DNA from: Occultella glacieicola
Lineage (GTDB): Bacteria > Actinomycetota > Actinomycetes > Actinomycetales > Beutenbergiaceae
NCBI RefSeq assembly: GCF_004353825.1
Contig: NZ_SMNA01000005.1
Location: 186,001 to 250,000, forward strand
Direction of reading: 5' to 3'
Length of the DNA: 64,000 nucleotides
The notes under the pieces are model-generated. The model was not told the DNA's origin. It saw only the letters and a program-made list of their open reading frames with translations, and ran no database searches. The translations under genes were made by a program, and so were the position numbers. This document shows positions 9,136 to 17,288 of the stretch, piece after piece. Numbering within the stretch: the first letter of the stretch is position 1; every line of letters starts with the position of its first letter.

Positions 9136-10170
9136 ATGAGCGAGCATCAGCAGGGCTCCTATGTGCTGCCCGGCCAGGAGTACACGCGCGACACCACCTA
9201 CATCGAGACCCGGATCACCACTGACGGCCGCGACGGCTACCCGGTCGAGGCCGGGCGGTATCGGCTCGTGGTGGCCCGGGCCTGTCCGTGGGCGAACCGG
9301 GCGATCATCGTGCGCCGCCTGCTCGGCCTCGAGGACGCGCTGTCCATGGGCATGTGCGGGCCCACCCACGATGTCCGGTCCTGGACGTTCGACCTCGATC
9401 CCGGCGGGGTGGACCCGGTGCTCGGCATCGAGCGGTTGCAGGAGGCGTACTTCAGGCGCACCCCGGACTACCCGCGCGGCATCACCGTGCCCGCGATCGT
9501 GGACATCCCGACCGGCGCGGTGGTCACGAACGACTTCGCGCAGATGACCCTGGACCTTTCCACCGAATGGTCCGCGTTCCACCGCGAGGGCGCCCCGGAC
9601 CTCTACCCCGAGCAGCTGCGGGAGGAGATCGACGAGGTCGCCCTGGCCGTCTACAAGGACGTGAACAACGGGGTGTACCGGTGCGGGTTCGCCGGGTCGC
9701 AACGCTCCTACGAGTTCGCCTTCGACCGCCTGTTCGCACGGCTGGACTGGCTCAGCGAGCGGCTCGCCGGCCAGCGCTACTTGGTGGGCGACACGATCAC
9801 CGAGGCGGACGTGCGGCTGTTCACCACCCTGGCCCGGTTCGACCCCGTCTACCACGGTCACTTCAAGACGAACCGGTCCAAGCTGTCCGAGATGCCGGTG
9901 CTGTGGGCCTACGCCCGGGACCTGTTCCAGACCCCAGGGTTCGGCGACACCATCGACTTCGCCCAGATCAAGGAGCACTACTACGTGGTGCACAAGGACG
10001 TGAACCCGAGCCGGATCGTGCCCAAGGGCCCGGACCTGGCGAACTGGCTCACACCGCACCACCGCGAGGAGCTCGGTGGCCGGCCGTTCGGCGACGGCAC
10101 CCCGCCGCCGCCCCCGCGACCGGGCGAGGTCGTCCCGGAGGGCGCGACGCCGCTACGGGTCGGCCACTGA
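9136..10170 (+). CDS. Glutathionyl-hydroquinone-reductase-like (Xi-class GST fold) protein
   Basis: 344 aa. The thioredoxin-like domain carries the catalytic Cys50 in VVARACPWANRAIIVRRLLG, the CPWA motif of the Xi-class/YqjG-PcpF group. The helical C-terminal domain contains LAGQRYLVGDTITEADVRLF and the conserved RFDPVYHGHFKTN. Family members remove glutathione from glutathionyl-hydroquinones. Actinobacteria usually make mycothiol, so the physiological thiol here may be mycothiol (inference). The start is the ATG at 9136 because the sequence before it is not conserved-looking. The Pro-rich tail (PPPPPRPGE) is unremarkable. The gene stands alone and is followed by a hairpin. Confidence 0.88.
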   Translation: MSEHQQGSYVLPGQEYTRDTTYIETRITTDGRDGYPVEAGRYRLVVARACPWANRAIIVRRLLGLEDALSMGMCGPTHDVRSWTFDLDPGGVDPVLGIERLQEAYFRRTPDYPRGITVPAIVDIPTGAVVTNDFAQMTLDLSTEWSAFHREGAPDLYPEQLREEIDEVALAVYKDVNNGVYRCGFAGSQRSYEFAFDRLFARLDWLSERLAGQRYLVGDTITEADVRLFTTLARFDPVYHGHFKTNRSKLSEMPVLWAYARDLFQTPGFGDTIDFAQIKEHYYVVHKDVNPSRIVPKGPDLANWLTPHHREELGGRPFGDGTPPPPPRPGEVVPEGATPLRVGH

Positions 10171-10190
10171 ACGCACCCTGCACAATCAGC

Positions 10191-10220
10191 CACGATCGCG
10201 TACAAGAGTGAACGATCGTG
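10191..10220 (+). terminator. Hairpin after the hydroquinone-reductase-like gene
   Basis: Arms CACGATCG (10191-10198) and CGATCGTG (10213-10220) are perfect 8-mers around a 14-nt loop and are followed by TCTTCGTCGT. The hairpin lies 20 bp past the stop at 10170, a good place for a terminator. Confidence 0.55.
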
Positions 10221-10351
10221 TCTTCGTCGTAGTCGTAGGTGGTGGCTGGGCACTGGACCGACAGCCCTGTCCTGGCGTCCTGGGTCGACCGAGTGGCCAA
10301 CAGCAGATATCCGTTCGGCCGGTACCGTCCCGTCCGCATACCCTGGCGCTC

Positions 10352-12019
10352 ATGTCTGCCACGCTCCAGGTGCTCGGGTTCGGCGCCGCCCACGGCGCCC
10401 GCCAACTGTTCACCGACCTCACGTTCGCGATCGCACCCGGTGACGTGTGGGGGCTGGTCGGGGCGAACGGGGCGGGCAAGTCGACGCTGCTCGCCGCGCT
10501 CGCGGCCCGGTCCGAAGGAGCCGCCGACGGCGGTGCGGAGCTGACCGGGCGGGCCGTGCTCGCTCCCCCGCATGCGACCGTCGGGTACCTCGCGCAGGAA
10601 CCGGAGCGGCTGCCCGGTGAGGACGTGCTGGCCTTCCTGCGCCGGCGCACCGGCGTGGACCGGGCCGGGGTGGTCATGGACGCCGCGGCGCAGTCGATGG
10701 CGGACCGGCCCGACGACGGCGCCGCGGCCGAGGCCTATAGCCTCGCCCTGGAGCGGTGGCTGGGTCTGGGCGGCGCGGACCTGGACGAACGGGTGCCCGG
10801 CGTCGCCGCGGACATCGGTCTGGCGGTCGGCCTCGACGCGCCGATGACCTCGCTCTCCGGCGGCGAGGCGGCCCGGGTGGGCCTGGCCGCACTGCTGCTC
10901 CAGCGCTACGACATCCTGCTGCTGGACGAGCCGACCAACGACCTGGATCTGGCCGGCCTGGACCGGCTGGAGCAGTTCGTGCGGGGTGCCCGCGCGCCGA
11001 TGGTGATCGTCTCCCACGACCGTGAGTTCCTGGCCCGCACGGTGACCGGGATCATCGAGCTCGACCTGGCCCAGCGGCAGGTCAGCGTGTACGAGGGCGG
11101 CTACGAGGCGTTCCTGCACGAGCGGGAGGTGGCCCGGGTACGGGCGCGGGAGGCCTACGAGGAGTACGCCGACACCCTCGGCTCGCTCAGGTCCCGCGCC
11201 CAGACCCAGAAGACCTGGGTGGACAAGGGCGTCCGGAACGCCCGCAAGAAGGCCAAGGACGGGGACAAGCACATCATCAACGCAGCCGTCGCCCGGACGG
11301 AGAAGCAGGCCGCGAAGGTGAGTCAGACCGAGCGGGCGATCGAGCGTCTCGAAGCCGTCGAGGAACCCCGCAAGGAGTGGCAGCTGCAGATGTCCATCGC
11401 CGCGGCGACCCGCTCCGGGAGCGTCGTGGCCACCCTCGATGGGGCCGTCGTACGCCGGGGTGACTTCACCCTGGGCCCGGTCACCGCGCAGGTCGATGCC
11501 GGCGACCGGATCGTGATCACCGGCGCGAACGGCTCCGGCAAGACCACGCTGCTCGGCCTGCTGCTCGGGCGGATCCCGCCCGAGCAGGGGCGCGCGGCCC
11601 TGGGTTCCGGGGTGGAGATCGGCGAGGTGGACCAGGCCCGTGCCCTGTTCGACGAGCCCGACCCGGTGCCGGTGGTGTTCGGTCGGCTGGTGCCGGACTG
11701 GCCGGAGGCGGAGGTGCGCACCCTGCTCGCGAAGTTCGGCCTGGGCGGGGAGCACGTGCGACGCCCGGCCGCGTCCCTGTCCCCCGGTGAACGCACCCGG
11801 GCCGCGCTGGCGCTCCTGCAGGCGCGCGGGGTGAACCTGCTGGTCCTGGACGAACCGACGAACCACCTGGACCTGCCCGCGATCGAGCAGCTCGAGCAGG
11901 CCGTGGAGTCGTTCGGCGGGACCGTGCTGCTGGTCACCCACGACCGGCGGATGCTGGCCCAGGTGCGGGCGACCCGGCGCTGGCGGTTGGACGCGGGTCG
12001 GCTGACCGAGGTCGACTGA
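10352..12019 (+). CDS. ABC-F family ATPase
   Basis: 555 aa, no membrane segments. Two ABC domains are present. The first has Walker A GANGAGKST (37-45), signature LSGGEAAR and Walker B ILLLDEPTNDLD. The second has GANGSGKTT, signature LSPGERTR and LLVLDEPTNHLD. A charged helical linker lies between them. ABC-F proteins act on ribosomes; some protect against ribosome-targeting antibiotics and others regulate translation. The sequence alone does not tell which. Closest in layout to the Uup/Lsa-type actinobacterial ABC-F proteins often annotated as macrolide-type resistance. The 181-bp space upstream carries the preceding gene's terminator and presumably its promoter. Confidence 0.92.
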   Translation: MSATLQVLGFGAAHGARQLFTDLTFAIAPGDVWGLVGANGAGKSTLLAALAARSEGAADGGAELTGRAVLAPPHATVGYLAQEPERLPGEDVLAFLRRRTGVDRAGVVMDAAAQSMADRPDDGAAAEAYSLALERWLGLGGADLDERVPGVAADIGLAVGLDAPMTSLSGGEAARVGLAALLLQRYDILLLDEPTNDLDLAGLDRLEQFVRGARAPMVIVSHDREFLARTVTGIIELDLAQRQVSVYEGGYEAFLHEREVARVRAREAYEEYADTLGSLRSRAQTQKTWVDKGVRNARKKAKDGDKHIINAAVARTEKQAAKVSQTERAIERLEAVEEPRKEWQLQMSIAAATRSGSVVATLDGAVVRRGDFTLGPVTAQVDAGDRIVITGANGSGKTTLLGLLLGRIPPEQGRAALGSGVEIGEVDQARALFDEPDPVPVVFGRLVPDWPEAEVRTLLAKFGLGGEHVRRPAASLSPGERTRAALALLQARGVNLLVLDEPTNHLDLPAIEQLEQAVESFGGTVLLVTHDRRMLAQVRATRRWRLDAGRLTEVD

Positions 12020-12252
12020 CCTGCCAGGATCGTGCGGTGACACGGTCACCGAGGCCGGTCCGGCGGCTGCCGTCGCCCCGACGGCGTCGGCGTGGGAGGC
12101 GCCATCGACGCGGCCGGTCGGCCTGTACGCGCGCCGTCTCGGCGCCGAGTACGAGTTCACGGCGAAAGCGGGGGCGGGGCTGCTCCGCGCCCACGGGCCC
12201 GTGCCACCGCGCCCGCAGTGGCGCCCGGACGGGTGAACATGGGTTCTCGACG
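12020..12252. other. Convergent intergenic stretch with coding-like segment
   Basis: 233 bp between the ABC-F stop and the MFS stop. In frame with 12039, forward strand, about 65 codons have strongly G/C third positions and read protein-like (for example VGLYARRLGAEYEFTAKAGA) up to the TGA at 12234-12236. There is no plausible start codon, so it could be a decayed gene end or chance composition. Confidence 0.3.
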
Positions 12253-13455
12253 TCACTCCCGCGCAGGTGGAGGTATTTCTGGTCCCTGAGCCGGCGGCAG
12301 CCACCGGGCGGCCACTACGGCCGTGATCACGCCGGGGATCGCCAGCAGGGCCATCACGGTCACGATCGACCACCACGCCGACCCGAGCGCCACGAGCGCG
12401 AACACGGCAAGCGAGAACACCTCGCTGCCGAGGCCGCTGACCGAGGTCACCGTGGCGCGAGCCGCACCTGAGATCGACTCCTGCAGGCGGGCCTCCCCGA
12501 TCAGGAACGCGTTGTTGACGGCGCCGATGCCGAGGGCGATCGCCACGAATCCGGCCGGGGCGCCGACGATGGCGCCGACCCCGACCAGGGCCGCGCCGAC
12601 CCCGTACAGCCAGGCTATCCGGCGTGGGCTCCACCGGGAGGTCCGCCCGGCGAGCGCGGTGCCGAGCGCCTGGCCGGCCACGATGACCGCGAGCAGCATC
12701 GGGATCCGGTCCGCGGCGACGCCGTGCTCGGCGAGCACCAGCGGGAAGTACTCGTCGTAGGCGGTCAGGCCGAGCATCGCGGCCGCGAGGATCGCGACCC
12801 GGCGCACCCGTGGCACCCCGGCGGCCTCCCGCAGCCCGGACCGGAGCATGCTCAGGTACTCGCCGAAGGCGGCGGTGCCCGACGGCGGTTGCTCGCTCGC
12901 GTGATCGGCGTCACCGTCGGCGTCGGCCGGGTCGGCGTCACCGCCCGCTGTGGCCGGGTCGGCCGCGGCCGCTCGCGAGGACGGCAGGGCCGCCGCCACG
13001 GCCGTGTGCAGGAGGGCCATCGCGACGCTCACGGTGCCGACCATCGGGAACCCGCCGGCCGTCATCAGGAGCCCGGCGGACGCCGTCGCCGCGAGCATGG
13101 CGAGCATGGCGACGGTCTGCGCCCGGCCCTTGACCGCGGCGTAGCGGTGCGCCGCCCCAGCCGTGCTCAGGTGGTCGAACAGCAGCGCCTCGAAGGTGCC
13201 GGACATCAGCGCCGAGGACACGCCCCAGCACACGAAGCCGATCAGGTAGCCCGGGTAGGCGGGCCAGAGCAACCACATACCGAACGCGAGCGCGTACAGC
13301 AGCCCGCTGAGCACCAGCAGGGCGCGTCGGTCGATCGTGTCCGCCCAGGCGCCGGAGGGCACCTCGGCGACGAACGCCGTCAGCGACCACACGACGAACA
13401 GCGACGAGATCTGCGCGGCCGACAGTCCGCCGTCGGACATCGCCAGGGCGTACAC
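12253..13455 (-). CDS. MFS transporter with a disrupted or atypical start
   Basis: 400 aa from the GTG at 13455, with about 11 membrane segments and the MFS loop EVPSGAWADTIDRRAL after the second helix. Homologues usually have about 35 more N-terminal residues forming helix 1. Those residues are encoded in frame just upstream (RSLTIRAVAFLATREAIPFY), but no ATG/GTG serves them. The first upstream ATG (13554) is separated by an in-frame TAA at 13528-13530. Either a CTG start is used, the gene carries a recent nonsense mutation, or there is a base-call error. The substrate is unknown; the His/Asp/Ala-rich central loop is typical of drug/sugar exporters of this class. Confidence 0.72.
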   Translation of the reverse strand: MYALAMSDGGLSAAQISSLFVVWSLTAFVAEVPSGAWADTIDRRALLVLSGLLYALAFGMWLLWPAYPGYLIGFVCWGVSSALMSGTFEALLFDHLSTAGAAHRYAAVKGRAQTVAMLAMLAATASAGLLMTAGGFPMVGTVSVAMALLHTAVAAALPSSRAAAADPATAGGDADPADADGDADHASEQPPSGTAAFGEYLSMLRSGLREAAGVPRVRRVAILAAAMLGLTAYDEYFPLVLAEHGVAADRIPMLLAVIVAGQALGTALAGRTSRWSPRRIAWLYGVGAALVGVGAIVGAPAGFVAIALGIGAVNNAFLIGEARLQESISGAARATVTSVSGLGSEVFSLAVFALVALGSAWWSIVTVMALLAIPGVITAVVAARWLPPAQGPEIPPPARE

Positions 13456-13598
13456 CGCGTAGAACGGGATCGCCTCCCGGGTGGCCAGGAAGGCGACCGC
13501 CCGGATCGTCAGGGAGCGGACGGTGAGTTACGGCTGGGCGGCGGGATAGCGCATCGTGCGACAGTACCCCGCCCCCGGTCGGGTACGGAAGGGCATTC

Positions 13599-14360
13599 TC
13601 ACAGGGCCAGCGACACCGCGGCCACCACCGCGTACGCCGCGACCGCACCGGTGATCACGGCCACCGAGCGCCACCCCTGCCGCCCTGTGGCCGCGATCGC
13701 GGCACCGGAGGCGAGTGTCAGCCCGAGGTTGGAGAAGCTGACCACGTCGTCCTCGAGGGGATTCTCGACGAGGCTGCCGGTGACCCTCCAGACGATCGCC
13801 CCGATCGCCAGCGCGGCGCCGGCGACGGCGAGCGCGAACAGCCCGGCCCGGAGCGCGCCGTGCGGCCACGAGTCCGGTGCGCCCGCATGGCCGCCGCGGA
13901 GCACGTCCCGGCGCTGCGGGTGCAGGAACACGAACGGGACCGCGGTGAGCGCGACGGTGAGCGCCCCCTGGAGCAGGGCGCCGCCGAACCCGGTGTGCTG
14001 CTGCAGCAGGACCGAGGCGATGCTGGAGACGCCGACGACGGTGAGCAGGACCCCGACCCAGGCGACCAGGGCGGAGCGCCGGAGCGGCTTCCACGCCGCG
14101 ACCAGGGCGCCGATGCCGATCGCGGCCAGGGTCGCCGCCGCCGCGGTGTCCGCCCAGGCGTGCAGCTCGGGGGTGCGGGTCCAGCCGTGATCGACGTCGT
14201 CGGGCAGCAGCAGCCACGGGGTGAGCAACCACCGGTAGGTGCCGAAGAGGACCAGGTAGGTCGCCGCGACGAGCACGGCGACGATCCGGAACGGGATCGC
14301 TCGGCTCGTCCTGGTCGTGGTCGGGGACGTGGGGGCGGTGGCGGACGAGGTCGCGGCCAT
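13599..14360 (-). CDS. Uncharacterised multi-pass membrane protein
   Basis: 253 aa from the ATG preceded by GAGAGGAGAAC. About seven hydrophobic helices are visible, starting with RIVAVLVAATYLVLFGTYRW, then IGIGALVAAW, LVAWVGVLLTVVGVSSIASV, ALTVALTAVPFVFL, AGLFALAVAGAALAIGAIVW and two near the C-terminus. The N-terminal 24 residues are Thr/Ser/Pro-rich. No catalytic motif is recognised. It is divergent from the sensor kinase gene and may be controlled with it; no function is proposed. Confidence 0.8.
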   Translation of the reverse strand: MAATSSATAPTSPTTTRTSRAIPFRIVAVLVAATYLVLFGTYRWLLTPWLLLPDDVDHGWTRTPELHAWADTAAAATLAAIGIGALVAAWKPLRRSALVAWVGVLLTVVGVSSIASVLLQQHTGFGGALLQGALTVALTAVPFVFLHPQRRDVLRGGHAGAPDSWPHGALRAGLFALAVAGAALAIGAIVWRVTGSLVENPLEDDVVSFSNLGLTLASGAAIAATGRQGWRSVAVITGAVAAYAVVAAVSLAL

Positions 14361-14528
14361 CGTGGTTCTCCTCTCGGTGGGCCCCGGGTCGGGACCGGTG
14401 CCGATACCCTCGGGCGCCCGCGTGGGCGCCGGGTAGGGCCCCCCGTCCCGCCGACCCGGGCACATTGCCCGGCCACCCGGGACATCGAAACCTGGGCGGG
14501 CCCGCCGCCCCTTCGGGACAATGTCGCC

Positions 14529-16439
14529 ATGGTGGTGGGCAGGTGGGTCGAGCGCCGCCTCGGCGGACAGGTCGGCACTGGGTGGCACCGCGGCCTGGCG
14601 GGGGCACTGGTGGCCGCCGCGGTCGCCGCGTCGGTGCGGGCCGGCCTGGCTGAGTGGCGCTGGTACGCCGACGAGCCGACGGGCGTGGCGCTGGTGCTGA
14701 TGGCGCTGGCCGGACTGGCCTGGGCGCTGGCCGGAGCCGTGCTCGCGTGGCTGCGGCCCACGAATGTGGTCGGTTGGCTGATGCTCGTGGTCGGCACGCT
14801 CACCCAGGTCAGCGTCGGCAACAACGGCGAGGCGCGGCTGGCTCAGCAGATCGAGGACCCGACGCTGGCGGGGCGGCCGCTCGACCTCACGATCAGCGTG
14901 ATCGGCGGGCTGCTCATCCTGGCGATGCTCGGCCTGCTGCCGCTGCTGTATCCGTCCGGGCGGCTGGCGGGCCGGACCGACCGGGTGCTCGCCGCCCTCG
15001 TGGTCGCCGGTGCCGCGGCGTTCGAGGTGCAGGTGCTGGCCGCCGAGCTCGACCCGTCGCTGGCCCGGGCGTTCGGCGACGACGCCCCGAACGCGTCGGC
15101 CGGGTCGGCGCTCGTGGTCTGGGTCCCGCTGGTCGTGTTCGCCCTCGCGTGCGCGGCGGGCTGGGTCAGCGCCGTGGTGCGGCTGGTCCGCTCGCCGGCA
15201 CCGGAGCGCCAGCAACTGACCCTGCTGCTCACGGCGGTCGTGGTGGCGCTCGTGACCACGCCGTTCGCAGGCCCCTGGGGGCAGGTGGTCGGGCTGTACC
15301 TGCTGCCGGTCGCGGTGGCCGTCGGGATCCTGCGCTACCGGCTGCTGGACATCGAGGTGACGCGACCCGCGGACCCGGTTGCGGCGGTCTCGCACCTGGG
15401 CAGCGTGCTCGCGAACAGCGACCCCGCCCACCTGCTCGACGCCGCCGTCGGCAGCATCCACCGCTCGCTGCGGCCGAGCGAGCTGCGGCTCACCGACCGG
15501 GCGGGCACCGTCATCGCGAGCGTCGGTTCCCCGGCCGGGACCGCACCGGGCGCCGCCGATCCCACTGATGCCCCCGATCCCGCGTGGCTGGCGGTCCCGC
15601 TGGTCGTCAGCGGGGAGGACGTGGGGCACCTGCGCGTGGCCACCTACCCGGGCGGGTCCTGGTCCCGGCGCCGGCGCCGGCTGGCCGGCGCCCTGGCCCC
15701 GCAGCTCGCGGTGGCCGTGCGCGCCGTCGAACTCGGTGAGGACCTGCAGCACCAGCGCGACGCCGTCGTCGAGGCCCGTCGGGAGGAGCGGGAGCGGCTG
15801 CGGCACGACCTCCACGACGGCCTCGGGCCGGCGCTGACCGGGATCGGGCTGGGTCTGCAGGCGGTGCAGGGCGCGCTGGCCCGTGGCGACGTGACCCGCG
15901 CCGACGAGCTCACCGACGTGCTGCGCGGGCAGACGGCGAACACCGTGGTGGAGGTCCGGCGGATCATCGAGGACCTGCGCCCCGCGGCGCTGTCGACCGA
16001 CGGCCTCGCCGGTGCCCTCCCGGGCGCGGTCGCGGCGCTCGCCCGCACCGTGCCGATCCGGGTCGAGGTCGGCGACCTCCCAGCCCTGCCGGCGCCGGTC
16101 GAGGACGCCGTGTTCCGGGTCGCCCTCGAGGCCGTGACGAACCTGGAGCGACACTCCGCGGCCCGGTCGGCCTCGCTGGCGGTGTGGGCCGAGGCCGGGG
16201 ATGTGCACCTCATGGTCGGCGACGACGGTCGCGGCCTGGCCGCCGACGCCGCACCGGGCGTCGGGCTCGGCTCGATGCGCCGGCGCGCCGACGCCGTCGG
16301 CGCGCGGTTCGCGATCGAGTCCTCGACGGCGGGAACCACCGTCACGATGTCGGTGCCGCTCGGGCGTCGGGCGGGTTCGGGCACGGCGACGACCGCCGCC
16401 GAACTGGCGCCGACCGCCGTCGGGCCGGCGACGCCGTGA
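14529..16439 (+). CDS. NarL-type sensor histidine kinase
   Basis: 636 aa. The N-terminal half is membrane-embedded, with about seven hydrophobic stretches between residues 20 and 275. A cytoplasmic sensor-like domain (about 285-410) follows, then a HisKA_3 dimerisation domain with the phosphoacceptor in ERLRHDLHDGLGPALTGIG (about 420-438) and an HATPase_c domain with EAVTNLERHS (N box) and VGDDGRGLAA/VGLGSMRRRA (G boxes). It phosphorylates a LuxR-type response regulator. The stop overlaps the next gene's GTG (GTGA), so the two are co-translated partners. The signal is unknown. Confidence 0.92.
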   Translation: MVVGRWVERRLGGQVGTGWHRGLAGALVAAAVAASVRAGLAEWRWYADEPTGVALVLMALAGLAWALAGAVLAWLRPTNVVGWLMLVVGTLTQVSVGNNGEARLAQQIEDPTLAGRPLDLTISVIGGLLILAMLGLLPLLYPSGRLAGRTDRVLAALVVAGAAAFEVQVLAAELDPSLARAFGDDAPNASAGSALVVWVPLVVFALACAAGWVSAVVRLVRSPAPERQQLTLLLTAVVVALVTTPFAGPWGQVVGLYLLPVAVAVGILRYRLLDIEVTRPADPVAAVSHLGSVLANSDPAHLLDAAVGSIHRSLRPSELRLTDRAGTVIASVGSPAGTAPGAADPTDAPDPAWLAVPLVVSGEDVGHLRVATYPGGSWSRRRRRLAGALAPQLAVAVRAVELGEDLQHQRDAVVEARREERERLRHDLHDGLGPALTGIGLGLQAVQGALARGDVTRADELTDVLRGQTANTVVEVRRIIEDLRPAALSTDGLAGALPGAVAALARTVPIRVEVGDLPALPAPVEDAVFRVALEAVTNLERHSAARSASLAVWAEAGDVHLMVGDDGRGLAADAAPGVGLGSMRRRADAVGARFAIESSTAGTTVTMSVPLGRRAGSGTATTAAELAPTAVGPATP

Positions 16440-17107
16440 CCGCCGCCCCGGTGCGGGTGGTCCTCGCCGACGACCACCCGATGTTCCGGTTCGGCCTCAC
16501 CGCGGCCCTGACCGACGTCGCCGGGATCGACCTCCTCGAGCAGGCGAGCGACGCGGCCGAGCTGCTCTCCGCCGTCAGGCGGCTCCGACCGCAGGTGGCC
16601 CTGACCGACCTGAGCATGCCCGGCCCCGGCGGGCCCGCGATGATCGGGGCGCTGCGCGCCGCCGCGCCGGCCACGGCCGTGCTCGTGCTGACCATGCACG
16701 ATGATGACGACTCCGTGCTCGCCGCGCTGCGCGCCGGAGCCGCCGGGTACCTCCTCAAGGGCGCCGAGCGGGACGAGATCGTGCGGGCGATCCTGACCGT
16801 CGCCGACGGCGGGGCGGTCTACGGCGGCCGGGTGGCCCGGCGGGTCGCCGAACTCCTCGCCGCCGGCCCGGCCGACCCGGCGGACTCAGCCGCCCGGGCC
16901 TTCCCGGGCCTCACCCCACGCGAGGAGAGCGTCCTGACGCTCGTGGCCCAGGGACTCGGCAACCACGAGATCGCCCGCCGGCTCGGCCTGTCGGAGAAGA
17001 CCGTCCGCAACAACCTCGCCACCGTGCTGGCCAAGCTCCACCTGCGGGATCGGGCCGCCGCCGTGGCGCACGCGCGCGACGCGGGCCTGGGCGCCGGACC
17101 GAGGTGA
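16436..17107 (+). CDS. NarL/FixJ-family response regulator
   Basis: 223 aa from the GTG overlapping the kinase stop. The receiver domain (about 6-122) has acidic residues ADDH, the phosphoacceptor Asp58 in VALTDLSMPG, the Thr of VLTMHDDD and the Lys of GYLLKGAERDE. A LuxR-type HTH follows (LTPREESVLTLVAQGLGNHE, then RRLGLSEKTVRNNLATVLAK). Phosphorylation by the upstream kinase would switch DNA binding. Possible targets include the divergent membrane protein at 13599; this is inferred from position. Confidence 0.93.
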   Translation: MTAAPVRVVLADDHPMFRFGLTAALTDVAGIDLLEQASDAAELLSAVRRLRPQVALTDLSMPGPGGPAMIGALRAAAPATAVLVLTMHDDDDSVLAALRAGAAGYLLKGAERDEIVRAILTVADGGAVYGGRVARRVAELLAAGPADPADSAARAFPGLTPREESVLTLVAQGLGNHEIARRLGLSEKTVRNNLATVLAKLHLRDRAAAVAHARDAGLGAGPR

Positions 17108-17127
17108 GAAGCAGGAGCACTGGAGGC

Positions 17128-17250
17128 TCAGCGTCGGGGGCAGGTGCACCTCTGGTCGTCGGGGACTCCGTTCAGGGCCTCCTCGACGTGGTCACCGCAC
17201 CCGGCCCAGGTGGTCTTCTGACAGGTGGCGCAGGGTACGCGGTAGCACAT
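17128..17250 (-). CDS. Conserved Cys-rich 40-aa small protein
   Basis: 40 aa starting MCYRVPCATCQKTTWAGCGD and continuing with HVEEALNGVPDDQRCTCPRR. It has six Cys, including CATC and CTC patterns, suggesting a metal-binding knuckle. I recall similar short proteins, with a CxxCxKxTWxGCGxHV core, as widespread in Actinobacteria and of unknown function. It is convergent with the response-regulator gene (20-bp gap) and lies just downstream of the MFS gene on the same strand, with its own ATG. Confidence 0.75.
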   Translation of the reverse strand: MCYRVPCATCQKTTWAGCGDHVEEALNGVPDDQRCTCPRR

Positions 17251-17288
17251 CGGGTGAACTCCAGTTCGGGGACGAATCCGTGCCGATC

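Noticed and set aside
10049-12634. An 861-codon reverse-strand open frame over the ABC-F gene
   Set aside because: It is antisense to a complete ABC-F protein with all motifs, has Arg/His/Pro-rich non-protein composition and no ribosome site. It is an artefact of high GC.
13599-16208. An 869-codon reverse open frame spanning the sensor kinase gene
   Set aside because: Only its last 253 codons, from the ATG at 14360, are a real membrane protein; the rest is antisense to the histidine kinase.
16436-17107. The NarL-type response regulator as the factor binding the TCACC elements
   Set aside because: NarL/FixJ proteins usually recognise short AT-containing heptamers, and no such element lies near this gene pair; nothing in the sequence links them.
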